A stretch of DNA of 64,000 bases from Oscillospiraceae bacterium. Lineage in GTDB: Bacteria; Bacillota; Clostridia; Oscillospirales; Oscillospiraceae. Location: the NCBI GenBank assembly GCA_015067635.1, contig SVMA01000002.1, positions 1 to 64,000 on the forward strand. Reading direction: 5' to 3'. The notes beneath the pieces were generated by a model. The model saw nothing but the letters and a program-made list of their open reading frames with translations, had not been told where the DNA came from and searched no databases. The position numbers and the translations under genes were made by a program. Below are positions 7,799 through 15,141 of the stretch, in pieces; the first letter of the stretch is position 1, and the number at the start of each line of letters is the position of its first letter.

Positions 7799-7916
7799 AC
7801 CAAGAGGATTAGAGGACGGAACGGGCAGCCGTCACCCTTGTTAGGAGATGTGGGAGTGTCGCCCCACCTGATTCTCAAAAAAGCGCGAGCGGGTCACGTT
7901 AGGTGGCCCGCTTTTG
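7799..7916 (+). ncRNA. Candidate structured small RNA of the element, about 115 nt
   Basis: The transcript would start near 7799 and end at an intrinsic terminator (7888-7897 with 7903-7912, loop GTTAG, then a short T-run). A closing stem pairs GAGGATTAG (7804-7812) with CTGATTCTC (7868-7876), nine continuous pairs with two G.U. Inside are GACGG/CCGTC (7815-7819 with 7829-7833) and GTGGG/CCCAC (7850-7854 with 7863-7867), making a compact junction. No convincing reading frame is present. I do not recognise the class. It lies directly after the PBECR-like nuclease gene. Confidence 0.65.
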
Positions 7917-7997
7917 CTATGTACTGCTTAACCAGAAGATATCCATGTGGCGGCTCCCGGTTATCATCTTCTGTGGCGGCTGAAAGCGGTACTATGC

Positions 7998-8225
7998 TCA
8001 CCGTTTTTCGTTCTTTCCGGTTGTGGTAATGAAAGTGTACCCATATTCCTCTGTTTCCGCCTCTGCGCTCGTTTGGAGCGCCTCCGCCTTTTTTTCGCTA
8101 CCCATCCGATACCGCCACAAGGGGCAGTTGGTAGCAGGGCACCGGCGGACCTCTGCGCTGTTACCGCAGCAGCAGTCCAGGCACTTGAGCCGGATTGCCT
8201 TGCCTCTGGCGATTCGTTCCTCCAT
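7998..8225 (-). CDS. Cys-rich small phage-type protein, possible zinc finger
   Basis: 75 residues. The core CLDCCCGNSAEVRRCPATNC contains six cysteines and is followed by PLWRYRMG, a short motif common in small proteins of Firmicute phages and probably a zinc-binding knuckle. A GAGG precedes the ATG at a distance of about 10 bases. It sits just downstream of the sigma-like gene, probably in the same leftward transcript. Function unknown. Confidence 0.65.
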   Translation of the reverse strand: MEERIARGKAIRLKCLDCCCGNSAEVRRCPATNCPLWRYRMGSEKKAEALQTSAEAETEEYGYTFITTTGKNEKR

Positions 8226-8295
8226 TTGGTTCCATCCTCTGTATTCTGTTGCAAGATCGTTGCAGCTTTGTTCTGTATTTCAGGTTTTATCAGGT

Positions 8296-9213
8296 TCACG
8301 CATACCCATACTTTGCCAACAACGCTTGCTTTTCTTCCGGGGTCATTTGACTAACCGCATCTTCAATCTCTTGAGCTCGTCGTGCTTGATATTCCGTAAT
8401 CCACCGTTGGCTCTCCTCGACCCGCCGTTGCCACTCATCATCTCTGCGCTTGCGCTCTTTGGCTTCCCTCTCTTTGCGCTCTTCTTCGATCACCAAATAC
8501 CGCTCTTGAATGCTCATGCCGGTTTGATTAAACGCACTGAGGCTTGTGTGGCAATAGAAATCAAAGTCATAGAAGGGCCGCAAGTGGCAAGCGTTCCGAG
8601 GCTGTCGCAGAAGGCGGATTCCTTTGTTTTCCATCTGCCGTATACGCTCTTTACTTACCCCGCGCTGTCCTCCGATATCCTCCAGTGTCATATCTTCCCA
8701 GTACCGCAGGCGCAATATCTCGCGGTATTGTTCCGGTACAGTTGACATGGCAGATCCCACAGCCTTCTGCAGCTCCTTCCGCCACATAGATTCCTCCAAG
8801 GATTCCCGCCATTGCAGCCCTACCGGATCTGCGACCAAGTCCATCAGATCATCACTGTCTGCATCATCGGTCAGCGGTGTGTCCAAACTGAGATAATTAT
8901 TCAGCGGTTCTTGTCGGCCCTTCTGTGTACGGTAGCCGGTAGCCTCTGCAAAAGCAGTCTTCAGGTGATACATAAGCCAGGTAGAGAAAGCACCGCCAGC
9001 GGCCGGATCGTAGGTATTCACCGCCGCCACCATAGCCAGATAGCCGGACTGGCATAGGTCCTCAAAATCCACGCCACGCCCAGGACAACCCTCCAAGGCG
9101 GTCATAATCCGCTTAGCCTTCCACTTGATCAACCCCGCCACCTGCTCCCACAGGTCGCCCATCAGCTCCACAGCGCCGGCTTGGATCTCCGCCACCAATT
9201 CCTCGTTTGACAT
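8296..9213 (-). CDS. Sigma-70-family RNA polymerase sigma factor of the element
   Basis: 305 residues. Region 2 is seen near residues 45-95 (FEDLCQSGYLAMVAAVNTYD and FSTWLMYHLK). Region 4 is near 160-205, with RYREILRLRYWEDMTLEDIG-like spacing and a helix-turn-helix ending in SKERIRQMENKGIRLLR. After it comes a roughly 85-residue Glu/Arg-rich helical extension not typical of sigma factors. GGAGGG precedes the ATG. It could redirect host polymerase to late or excision genes of the element or of a helper phage; the target promoters are unknown. The 292 bases between this gene and the nuclease at 9506 hold only a GC-rich hairpin near 9263-9290. Confidence 0.8.
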   Translation of the reverse strand: MSNEELVAEIQAGAVELMGDLWEQVAGLIKWKAKRIMTALEGCPGRGVDFEDLCQSGYLAMVAAVNTYDPAAGGAFSTWLMYHLKTAFAEATGYRTQKGRQEPLNNYLSLDTPLTDDADSDDLMDLVADPVGLQWRESLEESMWRKELQKAVGSAMSTVPEQYREILRLRYWEDMTLEDIGGQRGVSKERIRQMENKGIRLLRQPRNACHLRPFYDFDFYCHTSLSAFNQTGMSIQERYLVIEEERKEREAKERKRRDDEWQRRVEESQRWITEYQARRAQEIEDAVSQMTPEEKQALLAKYGYA

Positions 9214-9505
9214 TTGAACCGCCCTCCTGTATAATCAGTTTTACCGAACCGAATACAAGAGCGCAGCTCCTGGCTATTAGCTGGGGGCTGCGTTTCTTTG
9301 CGTGGCGGGGATGTTAAGATTTGATAAGGTTTTGAGCTATATAGGGCAGATCGTGCCATGAAATCCAATTTGACCTTGCTTCATCCTAGCTTCAGTGGCA
9401 GATTTCTCGGTGTTCGCTCGGCGTTTGTGCAGCTTTGCTGCGGGTTCGTGATCCTGATTATTGATAGCGTTTTGATTCACTTTTGATTCCGAATTTCTCG
9501 CCGCT

Positions 9506-9847
9506 TCAAGGGCTATTTTCTCTTTGTTCGCTCGTTGTTCGATAGAGCTTCAGCCAGTCCACCAGCCGCATGGTCACAAGCCACGGTTTCCGGTTCCGTC
9601 GGTGGAACAGAGCGGGCATACCATCCCGCATCCGCTCGCTGTCCCGGATCGATTGTTCCATGGCCTCGACCACATTCAGCTTTTCCACTCGCTTGACCTC
9701 GATGTGGATGCCAGGCAGGCCGGTAATATCCGCCACCGATCCAAAGGTCAGAGATCCGCCACGGTCACAGTCATATCCATATCGCTGGAGAATTTCCGCC
9801 AGCTCTCGCTCTCCAGCCGCGCCCTTGCGCTGTGATGTTTTGCCCAT
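9506..9847 (-). CDS. Holliday-junction-resolvase-like PD-(D/E)XK nuclease
   Basis: 113 residues. The motif order fits the archaeal-Hjc/phage nuclease fold: RKGAAGERELAEIL near the N-terminus (catalytic Glu), then SVADITGLPGIHIEVKR with Asp and the E-x-K pair. Such enzymes cut branched DNA during phage or island replication. Its ATG overlaps the stop of the DnaC-like gene, so the two are translationally coupled. It lies at the downstream end of the replication module. Confidence 0.75.
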   Translation of the reverse strand: MGKTSQRKGAAGERELAEILQRYGYDCDRGGSLTFGSVADITGLPGIHIEVKRVEKLNVVEAMEQSIRDSERMRDGMPALFHRRNRKPWLVTMRLVDWLKLYRTTSEQRENSP

Positions 9848-10671
9848 TACACTGTTACCACGCCGCGCAAGCGGTAGTTTCTCCCTTTCTTCTTTTCAAT
9901 CAGGTATGTATGCTCCTGGGCCATCTCGACGATCCGGCCGCCGGCAGCCTCATCAATCTCTACCAGCTCCTCCGGGGTCCTCTCTGTGGAAATGATTGTG
10001 GGTAACCTTTTTGTGTATCGGTAGTTGATAATATCAAGGGCAATATTTATATCTGCAGCTGTAGGATTGCATGATCCATCCGCTGCTCGACCTACTTTGA
10101 ACAAATCATCAATGAACAAAATGGGATATGTCTGCAACTTCCTCAGCGCTTCCATCTGAGCGGAGGCGTCCATAGCCTTCAGCTCCCGGACATCCTGCCG
10201 CCACGGCATATAACGCACCTCATCACCATTTAACAGCCGCTGGCGGCATACTGCAGTACAAAGGTGTGTTTTTCCACTACCGCTTTGACCACAGAATAGC
10301 AGCCAACCTTCCAACATGTCCGCATAGGCCATAGCGCCTTGTTTCACAGTGGTTTGCCAGTCCTCTGTGTCCTGGTACACCTCAAATGTATAGTTCTTGA
10401 TTACTTCACGAAGTCCGGAGGCTTCCATTTTCTGCACACAACGACGGATCTTCATGCATTCACAATCCGCAAATATCACGCCGCCGTCTTCTTTAGGAAT
10501 TGCGATGTTTCCTCGGTTTAAGCACTTTTGGCAATCATATCCCTTGAGTTCGCCCTGTTTTTGGTTTTCTTGTTCTGCCTTCATCTTGCCGAAAGCAACA
10601 GGGTCAAACGACTGTACCGATTGTCCAAGTGGGTTTAGATTCAGTTTTTCCATTTTGCTTTTCCTTTCCAT
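9847..10671 (-). CDS. DnaC/IstB-like replicative helicase loader
   Basis: 274 residues. An N-terminal Cys cluster (CQKCLNRG ... CECMK, about residues 46-78) looks like a zinc knuckle. The AAA+ part has Walker A GQSGSGKT near residue 128 and Walker B ILFIDDL near 188, and ends in a sensor region (IISTER). DnaC-type loaders place the DnaB helicase at an origin. A second ATG at 10653 is possible. The start lies inside the 3' end of the DUF6291-like gene, so these are tightly packed replication genes. Confidence 0.85.
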   Translation of the reverse strand: MERKSKMEKLNLNPLGQSVQSFDPVAFGKMKAEQENQKQGELKGYDCQKCLNRGNIAIPKEDGGVIFADCECMKIRRCVQKMEASGLREVIKNYTFEVYQDTEDWQTTVKQGAMAYADMLEGWLLFCGQSGSGKTHLCTAVCRQRLLNGDEVRYMPWRQDVRELKAMDASAQMEALRKLQTYPILFIDDLFKVGRAADGSCNPTAADINIALDIINYRYTKRLPTIISTERTPEELVEIDEAAGGRIVEMAQEHTYLIEKKKGRNYRLRGVVTV

Positions 10672-11227
10672 TCCATGTCCTTACTGCTGCTTTCCAGTCC
10701 TTCATAGGGTTTTTACCAACCCGCCACCCGTTGGAGGTGTAGTAATCCACGAACCTGTCGACGTCCAGCATATAGCCCTTTTCAGCGCAATATGCTTTGA
10801 CCTCATCCACTGTTGGAGGGATAAAGCGGTGGCGGGTGGGTGGCTTGTCCGCCCCTATATTATCCTTCTCCCTCTCTTTCTCCTTTTCCTTCTCTTTCTC
10901 CTTCTCCTTTTCCTTGGGTTTTTTGGGTTTTTCTAAAAACCGTTCGGTTTCTGGAATAACCGTTGGGTTTTTGGGTGGTCTGCCACCTTTGTTGCCATTC
11001 GCCCGATTCCTGGCGCATTTGGCTTGATAGGTTTCTATATCCCGGTCGATCTGCGCCTGCAACGAAGGCCATATAAACCGCTCGTTGCCTTCAAATTGAG
11101 GAACCTCCCCGGTGGCGGCATAGTTCAGCATCGCCATTACAATTCTGCCTCGCTCCTCATCCGTGAACGGTGACAAACTCTGTAAATAGCTCATGTAAAG
11201 GCACACATAGGGAATTTCAGCCATCAT
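10604..11227 (-). CDS. DUF6291/replisome-organiser-like replication protein
   Basis: 207 residues from an ATG overlapping the previous stop; the longer reading lacks a ribosome site. The N-terminal PYVCLYMSYLQSLSPFTDEE and the following helices match the DUF6291-type domain of phage replication proteins. A low-complexity linker of repeated Lys-Glu follows (about residues 115-135), encoded by a TTTCTC/CCTTTT-type microsatellite at about 10865-10920. The C-terminal part (IPPTVDEVKAYCAEKGYMLD ... FVDYYTSNGW) resembles the DnaT/DnaD-like end that contacts DnaC. Together with the loader it forms the element's initiation module. Confidence 0.75.
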   Translation of the reverse strand: MMAEIPYVCLYMSYLQSLSPFTDEERGRIVMAMLNYAATGEVPQFEGNERFIWPSLQAQIDRDIETYQAKCARNRANGNKGGRPPKNPTVIPETERFLEKPKKPKEKEKEKEKEKEKEREKDNIGADKPPTRHRFIPPTVDEVKAYCAEKGYMLDVDRFVDYYTSNGWRVGKNPMKDWKAAVRTWNGKEKQNGKTESKPTWTIGTVV

Positions 11228-11540
11228 ACCACCCCGCCATTGTTTCTTGACCAGTAATATCATCCAGTGCCCGCTGGGCGGATTCTGCGGCCTTAAGGGT
11301 ATTCTTTGCCCTGGCATTCAGCGTTCGCGTAAAACGCCGTAACTCCGCTGGATCATCAGACAGATAATAACCTGCACCATGGGAATCGCAAAGAATAACC
11401 GCACCAGCTGCTCTCTCCCGTTCTATCTGCTTCTGCAGATCTCGGACACTCTGAAACCCCAGAGCTTTTGCGAGAATCTTTGAGGGAATCGCGTTTTCTC
11501 TCCCGTAGCGTAGCGAATCATGCACTTTCATCACCGCCAC
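11217..11540 (-). CDS. Phage-type winged-helix accessory protein
   Basis: 107 residues. The N-terminal part (KVHDSLRYGRENAIPSKILAKALGF, then LQKQIERERAAGAVI) looks like the small winged-helix proteins that precede replication genes in Firmicute phages, where a GYYL-type strand follows, as here. An alternative start is the ATG at 11531. Its stop overlaps the start of the replication protein. DNA-binding role inferred. Confidence 0.65.
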   Translation of the reverse strand: MAVMKVHDSLRYGRENAIPSKILAKALGFQSVRDLQKQIERERAAGAVILCDSHGAGYYLSDDPAELRRFTRTLNARAKNTLKAAESAQRALDDITGQETMAGWYDG

Positions 11541-11541
11541 C

Positions 11542-11763
11542 TCACATATCTACCCGGCTAATACTAGGAGCTGCCGCCACCGCTGCGGATTCGCACTGTA
11601 AGTACCTAATCAAATTGGGATAATACAGCAGCGCCTTTTGTCCGACCTTTCTAACAGGAACCGCGCCGATTCTTACCCATTGCCGCAGGGTGTATTCACT
11701 AATTGGCATACCATCAGCCTTTGCTCGCTGGACGGCTTCACGAATTGATACCATGTTGGGCAT
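11542..11763 (-). CDS. Excisionase/MerR-like helix-turn-helix protein
   Basis: 73 residues beginning MPNMVSIREAVQRAKADGM. The sequence ISEYTLRQWVRIGAVPVRKVG followed by a basic strand is the winged-helix pattern of excisionases and helix_turn_helix_17 proteins. Its ATG overlaps the upstream stop by one base (TAATG). Position two genes from the repressor fits a recombination directionality factor, but it could be a transcription activator. Excisionase role is inferred. Confidence 0.65.
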   Translation of the reverse strand: MPNMVSIREAVQRAKADGMPISEYTLRQWVRIGAVPVRKVGQKALLYYPNLIRYLQCESAAVAAAPSISRVDM

Positions 11764-11945
11764 TACGATTCCCCCTTTGCAATTGCCTCGATAGCCTCCA
11801 TAACAGCCTTCTCCTTCTCGCCGGAAAGAGGAATACGCAACCACCGCATGATTGTTGGCTCACTAATGCCCAAATATTCAGCAATCTGCCAGTGCTTAAC
11901 ACCATTCCTCTTTGCGGCATCTCTAATCGTTTGATTTGCTTTCAT
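11763..11945 (-). CDS. Small HTH protein, first gene of the leftward replication operon
   Basis: 60 residues. IRDAAKRNGVKHWQIAEYLG followed by ISEPTIMRWLR is a helix-turn-helix of the Cro/excision type. GGAG lies 9 bases before the ATG. It diverges from the repressor at 12117 across a 171-base control region, which is the place of a Cro- or Str-like early regulator in phages and satellites. Confidence 0.7.
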   Translation of the reverse strand: MKANQTIRDAAKRNGVKHWQIAEYLGISEPTIMRWLRIPLSGEKEKAVMEAIEAIAKGES

Positions 11946-11962
11946 GTTTTCTCAACTCCTAC

Positions 11963-12044
11963 TTGACTTTTGTAAAATAATCACCTATAATGAATATGAT
12001 GATGATTTTATTCTACTTCACATTGCAACACAATTCTAGTAGAA
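11963..12044. promoter_or_regulatory. Divergent control region between repressor and replication operon
   Basis: A rightward promoter is clear: TTGACT (11963-11968), 17 bases, TATAAT (11986-11991), giving a leader of about 120 bases before the repressor. An imperfect set of TTCTAC/GTAGAA elements follows, including the palindrome TTCTAGTAGAA at 12034-12044 and a half-site at 12010-12018; these are operator candidates. I could not place the leftward promoter with certainty. Confidence 0.6.
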
Positions 12045-12116
12045 CAAAGTAAAATATTTTCCACTAGCAAAGATTAATTGTGGAATATATTACCGCAAGG
12101 AGTGTTAAAAATATCT

Positions 12117-12761
12117 ATGGATAAAAGAAATTCGCTCATCATGGCACAACGCCTGAAGAATCTTCGGAACGAAAGAAGGCTTTCCCACGAATCTTTAAGA
12201 ACGGCCCTTATGGACAAATATGAAATTGACATATCTGTTGATAGTCTCAAAAACTATGAAGTTTCCAACGTTCCCCACGCTAAGGCATACAAAAACGAGG
12301 GGATGAGAGTAGAGTATTTGAGATGTCTGGCTGACTTCTATAGAGTATCGGCAGATTATCTGTTAGGAATTTCAGATGTAAAAAGTCCAAACCAAGATAT
12401 AGTCACAGCGGTTAAGATGACCGGCTTGACACAGGAATCCATACAATCCCTCTCCTTTTTTCATCAATTGGAAGACCGAGAAATGGCGAATGTGCTTGAT
12501 ATTCTTATTAACGATACCAGATACCATAATTCTGATGGAAACCGCAGATATCGCAGCATTATCAACCTTCTAAACTTCTTCTTTTCATACTCCAGTGGGA
12601 GTAATCGAAAACAAGTGTTCATCAATGGTCATATCGTCGACAGAACTGCTACTGACGGTTTTATTTCCTCAAATGCAATTGCCCTCGATGATACCATCAT
12701 AGAAAACGCAGTGCTTGCGGAAATCCAACACGCATTGATAAGTCTGAAAAAATCACTATAA
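12117..12761 (+). CDS. XRE-family phage-type repressor
   Basis: 214 residues from the ATG that follows AAGGAG (12098-12102), a slightly long spacing; an ATG at 12141 is possible. The N-terminal HTH spans about residues 9-75 (QRLKNLRNERRLSHESLRTAL ... YLRCLADFYRVSADYLLG), with an unusual insert between its helices. The remaining 140 residues are helical, with no LexA-type Ser-Lys peptidase motif, so induction by RecA self-cleavage is unlikely; an anti-repressor protein, as in satellites, would fit. It reads toward the integrase. Confidence 0.75.
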   Translation: MDKRNSLIMAQRLKNLRNERRLSHESLRTALMDKYEIDISVDSLKNYEVSNVPHAKAYKNEGMRVEYLRCLADFYRVSADYLLGISDVKSPNQDIVTAVKMTGLTQESIQSLSFFHQLEDREMANVLDILINDTRYHNSDGNRRYRSIINLLNFFFSYSSGSNRKQVFINGHIVDRTATDGFISSNAIALDDTIIENAVLAEIQHALISLKKSL

Positions 12762-12770
12762 AAAAGAAAA

Positions 12771-12800
12771 CCGCCACCATGGCGGCAACCACGGTGGCGG
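12771..12800. promoter_or_regulatory. GC-rich hairpin between repressor and integrase
   Basis: CCGCCACC (12771-12778) pairs with GGTGGCGG (12793-12800). No U-run follows, so it is not a standard terminator for the repressor gene, although an A-run precedes it. It also holds one forward and one reverse copy of the heptamer enriched in this element. A second hairpin, AGTCTGC/GCAGACT, lies at about 12836-12861. Confidence 0.5.
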
Positions 12801-12883
12801 CGGTACAGAAAACCTCAACCGACTAAGATAGGGGTAGTCTGCGCGTTTATTATAGCAGACTCGCCCCGGAAAGGCAAGGAAAT

Positions 12884-14173
12884 ATGGCATCCATAAGAGA
12901 ACGAAACGGCAGCTATCAGATCACTGTCAGCACCGGCCGGGACATCTACGGCAGGAAGCTCCGAGAGACTACCACCTTCACACCGGATCCAACACTCACA
13001 CCAAAGAAAAGGGAAAAGGCCGTGGAGGAATTTGCCCGGGACTTTGAGCAGAAGATCCTCAGCGGTGCTGCAATGGATGGCCGCAAGATCACCCTGAAGG
13101 AGTTTGCAGACCGTTGGCTTGTGGAATATGCGGAGCAGAAGCTACAACCCGCCACGGTCAACGCATACCGCAGCGAGCTGGAGGAGAAGATCCTGCCGGT
13201 GCTTGGACACCTGAAACTGTCGGATCTAAAACCCCACAACATAAACGCCTTCTTTGTTGCTATGACACAGAACGGTGCCCGGAAGGATGGCAAAGCCGGC
13301 GGCTACAGCAAGGGCACGATCGCAAAGACCCGGAATGTGATCTCCTCCGTGCTGCGGACTGCTGCGGAGTGGGAGATCATCGACCGGAATCCCTGCGACA
13401 AGGTACGGCTGCAAGGTGAAGACACCGCCGAAAAGCTGAAATTCTTTACACCGGAGCAGACCGCCACCTTCCTGGACTATATCGAGCAGCCTTTCACTGT
13501 GCCGATCAAGGGGCACAAGAGGGTTGACGATACCGGCATCCCCTACACCGTGAGCGATTACGAAACCACCAAGGAAGTACCGGAGCAGCTGCGGGTGCTG
13601 TTTAACATGGCAGTGTACACCGGACTCCGGAAGGGGGAGCTGCTGGCTCTCCAATGGCCTGACATCGATCTTGTGGCGGATGTAGTCCGGGTGTCTAAGG
13701 CGGTCACACTGGTAGACGGCAAGCCAGTGATCAAGGCGCCAAAAACCAAAACCTCCCACCGGACCGTATCAATCCCACATTCGCTATCAGAACGCCTCCG
13801 GAAGCTGCACACCGAACAGCTGAAGTACCGCCTCTATGTGGGCGACTACTGGCAGGGGAATGACTGGGTATTTACCCAGGACAACGGCAAGCTGATGAAC
13901 TACTCCACGCCGTACCAGGCACTGCAGGACATTATCCGCCGCTACAATACCGGCAAGGCATCGGAGAAGCAGCTCCCGCTGATCCCGTTCCACGGGCTGC
14001 GGCACACTTCCGCCACGCTGCTGATCGCCAGTAAGCAGGATCTCAAAACAGTGTCCAGCCGCCTGGGCCACGCACAGACCTCTACCACAATGAACATCTA
14101 TGCACACGCCCTTCAGGAGAGCGACCGCAAGGCCGCCACGGCTCTGGAAAATCTTCTTGCAAAACAGGCATAA
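12884..14173 (+). CDS. int: Tyrosine recombinase (site-specific integrase)
   Basis: 429 residues. The N-terminal AP2-like arm-binding domain (MASIRERNGSYQITVSTGRD) is followed by a SAM-like core-binding domain (about 68-170) and the catalytic domain. Catalytic residues are Arg in TGLRKGELLAL, His/Arg in HGLRHTSATLL, a second His in GHAQTSTTMNIY, and the Tyr in that same stretch. AAGGCAAGGA precedes the ATG. The gene ends 110 bases from attR and reads toward the tRNA. It is expected to join attP to the tRNA-Thr 3' end. All key residues are present, so the enzyme is probably active. Confidence 0.95.
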   Translation: MASIRERNGSYQITVSTGRDIYGRKLRETTTFTPDPTLTPKKREKAVEEFARDFEQKILSGAAMDGRKITLKEFADRWLVEYAEQKLQPATVNAYRSELEEKILPVLGHLKLSDLKPHNINAFFVAMTQNGARKDGKAGGYSKGTIAKTRNVISSVLRTAAEWEIIDRNPCDKVRLQGEDTAEKLKFFTPEQTATFLDYIEQPFTVPIKGHKRVDDTGIPYTVSDYETTKEVPEQLRVLFNMAVYTGLRKGELLALQWPDIDLVADVVRVSKAVTLVDGKPVIKAPKTKTSHRTVSIPHSLSERLRKLHTEQLKYRLYVGDYWQGNDWVFTQDNGKLMNYSTPYQALQDIIRRYNTGKASEKQLPLIPFHGLRHTSATLLIASKQDLKTVSSRLGHAQTSTTMNIYAHALQESDRKAATALENLLAKQA

Positions 14174-14185
14174 AAACAAAAAATC

Positions 14186-14236
14186 ACCGCTCCGGTCGCC
14201 AAATGGTCGCCATTTGGTAACTGGGGCGGTTTTTCT
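14186..14236 (+). terminator. Integrase terminator overlapping right arm-type sites
   Basis: CACCGCTCC (from 14186) pairs with the GGGGCGGT before the T-run at about 14229-14235. Inside the stem, GGTCGCCA occurs at 14194-14201 and 14205-14212, 11 bases apart, matching the pair at the left end. The same DNA therefore probably both ends the int transcript and binds integrase. Confidence 0.6.
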
Positions 14237-14245
14237 TAAACAAGC

Positions 14246-14281
14246 AAAAGTCCCAAAACCATTGCGGTTTCAGGACTTTTT
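14246..14281. terminator. Bidirectional terminator between int and tRNA-Thr
   Basis: AAAAGTCC (14246-14253) pairs with GGACTTTT (14273-14280), and inner AAACC with GGTTT, around an ATTGC loop. On the minus strand it would end the restored tRNA-Thr transcript, replacing the terminator displaced to 5242-5283. Confidence 0.75.
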
Positions 14282-14282
14282 G

Positions 14283-14358
<76 letters not shown>

Positions 14359-14434
14359 AAATTCGCTTGACAGCTTTGCCATTATATACTGAAACAGCAA
14401 AAATGTCAAGCGTTTTTTGAAAAAATCTGTAAGA

Positions 14435-15025
14435 TTACAGCTGTGCCCATGGCGGTAATGCCTCGAAGGTCAATTCTTCTCCCAATAACGGAAAAGTCAG
14501 CTTACAGGAGAACAGCATGGGGGCAGGGGAATCGTCCCTGGCACCGTATTTGTGATCGCCCACAAGGGGATATCCCCGACTGGAAAACTGCACGCGGATT
14601 TGATGGCTTCGTCCGGTATGCAGACGAATACGCACCAGACTGGGGTCGCTCTCTGTCAGGCGTGAGAACTCCAAGCGCGCCTTTTTTACGCCCTTTCGTT
14701 CTTTTTTGACCACAAACACTTTGTTTTTGCTGCTGTCCTTAAACAGTAAATCTTCCCAATCCCCTTGCGCGGGCGGAGTTCTGTGAACCAACGCCACATA
14801 CTCCTTCACCATGCTGCCGTCCTGAATGGCTTTACTGAGAGAGGCGGCAGCTGCTCTTGTGCGGGCATAAACCATGACACCGCCCACATTTTTGTCCAGA
14901 CGATGCACCGGGAAAAATTCTCCGCCCAGCTGATTTTTCAGTTCTGTGGGCAATTCCTGCTCCGAATCCATCCCCACCGGCTTGATGCACACGGCAATAT
15001 GCCGGTTTTCCAAGAGAAGCTCCAT
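14435..15025 (-). CDS. RluA-family 23S rRNA/tRNA pseudouridine synthase
   Basis: 196 residues from the ATG at MELLLENRH, which follows AAGGAG; a GTG three codons earlier is also open. The catalytic motif is HRLDKNVGG (Asp nucleophile) near residue 40, followed by VKEYVALV and LHTGRSHQIRVQFSSRGYPLVGD, all typical of RluA. There is no S4 domain. It converts uridine to pseudouridine in structured RNA; the exact target cannot be told from sequence. Confidence 0.88.
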   Translation of the reverse strand: MELLLENRHIAVCIKPVGMDSEQELPTELKNQLGGEFFPVHRLDKNVGGVMVYARTRAAAASLSKAIQDGSMVKEYVALVHRTPPAQGDWEDLLFKDSSKNKVFVVKKERKGVKKARLEFSRLTESDPSLVRIRLHTGRSHQIRVQFSSRGYPLVGDHKYGARDDSPAPMLFSCKLTFPLLGEELTFEALPPWAQL

Positions 15026-15141
15026 ATTCCACACTCCTTTTCTTCATTATAGCAGAAATATCGGAAAAATACAAAAGAAATACATTTTTCTTGCAGGAAT
15101 GGAGATATGCATGTATAATGATCCTGTGAGGAGTTGAGAGT

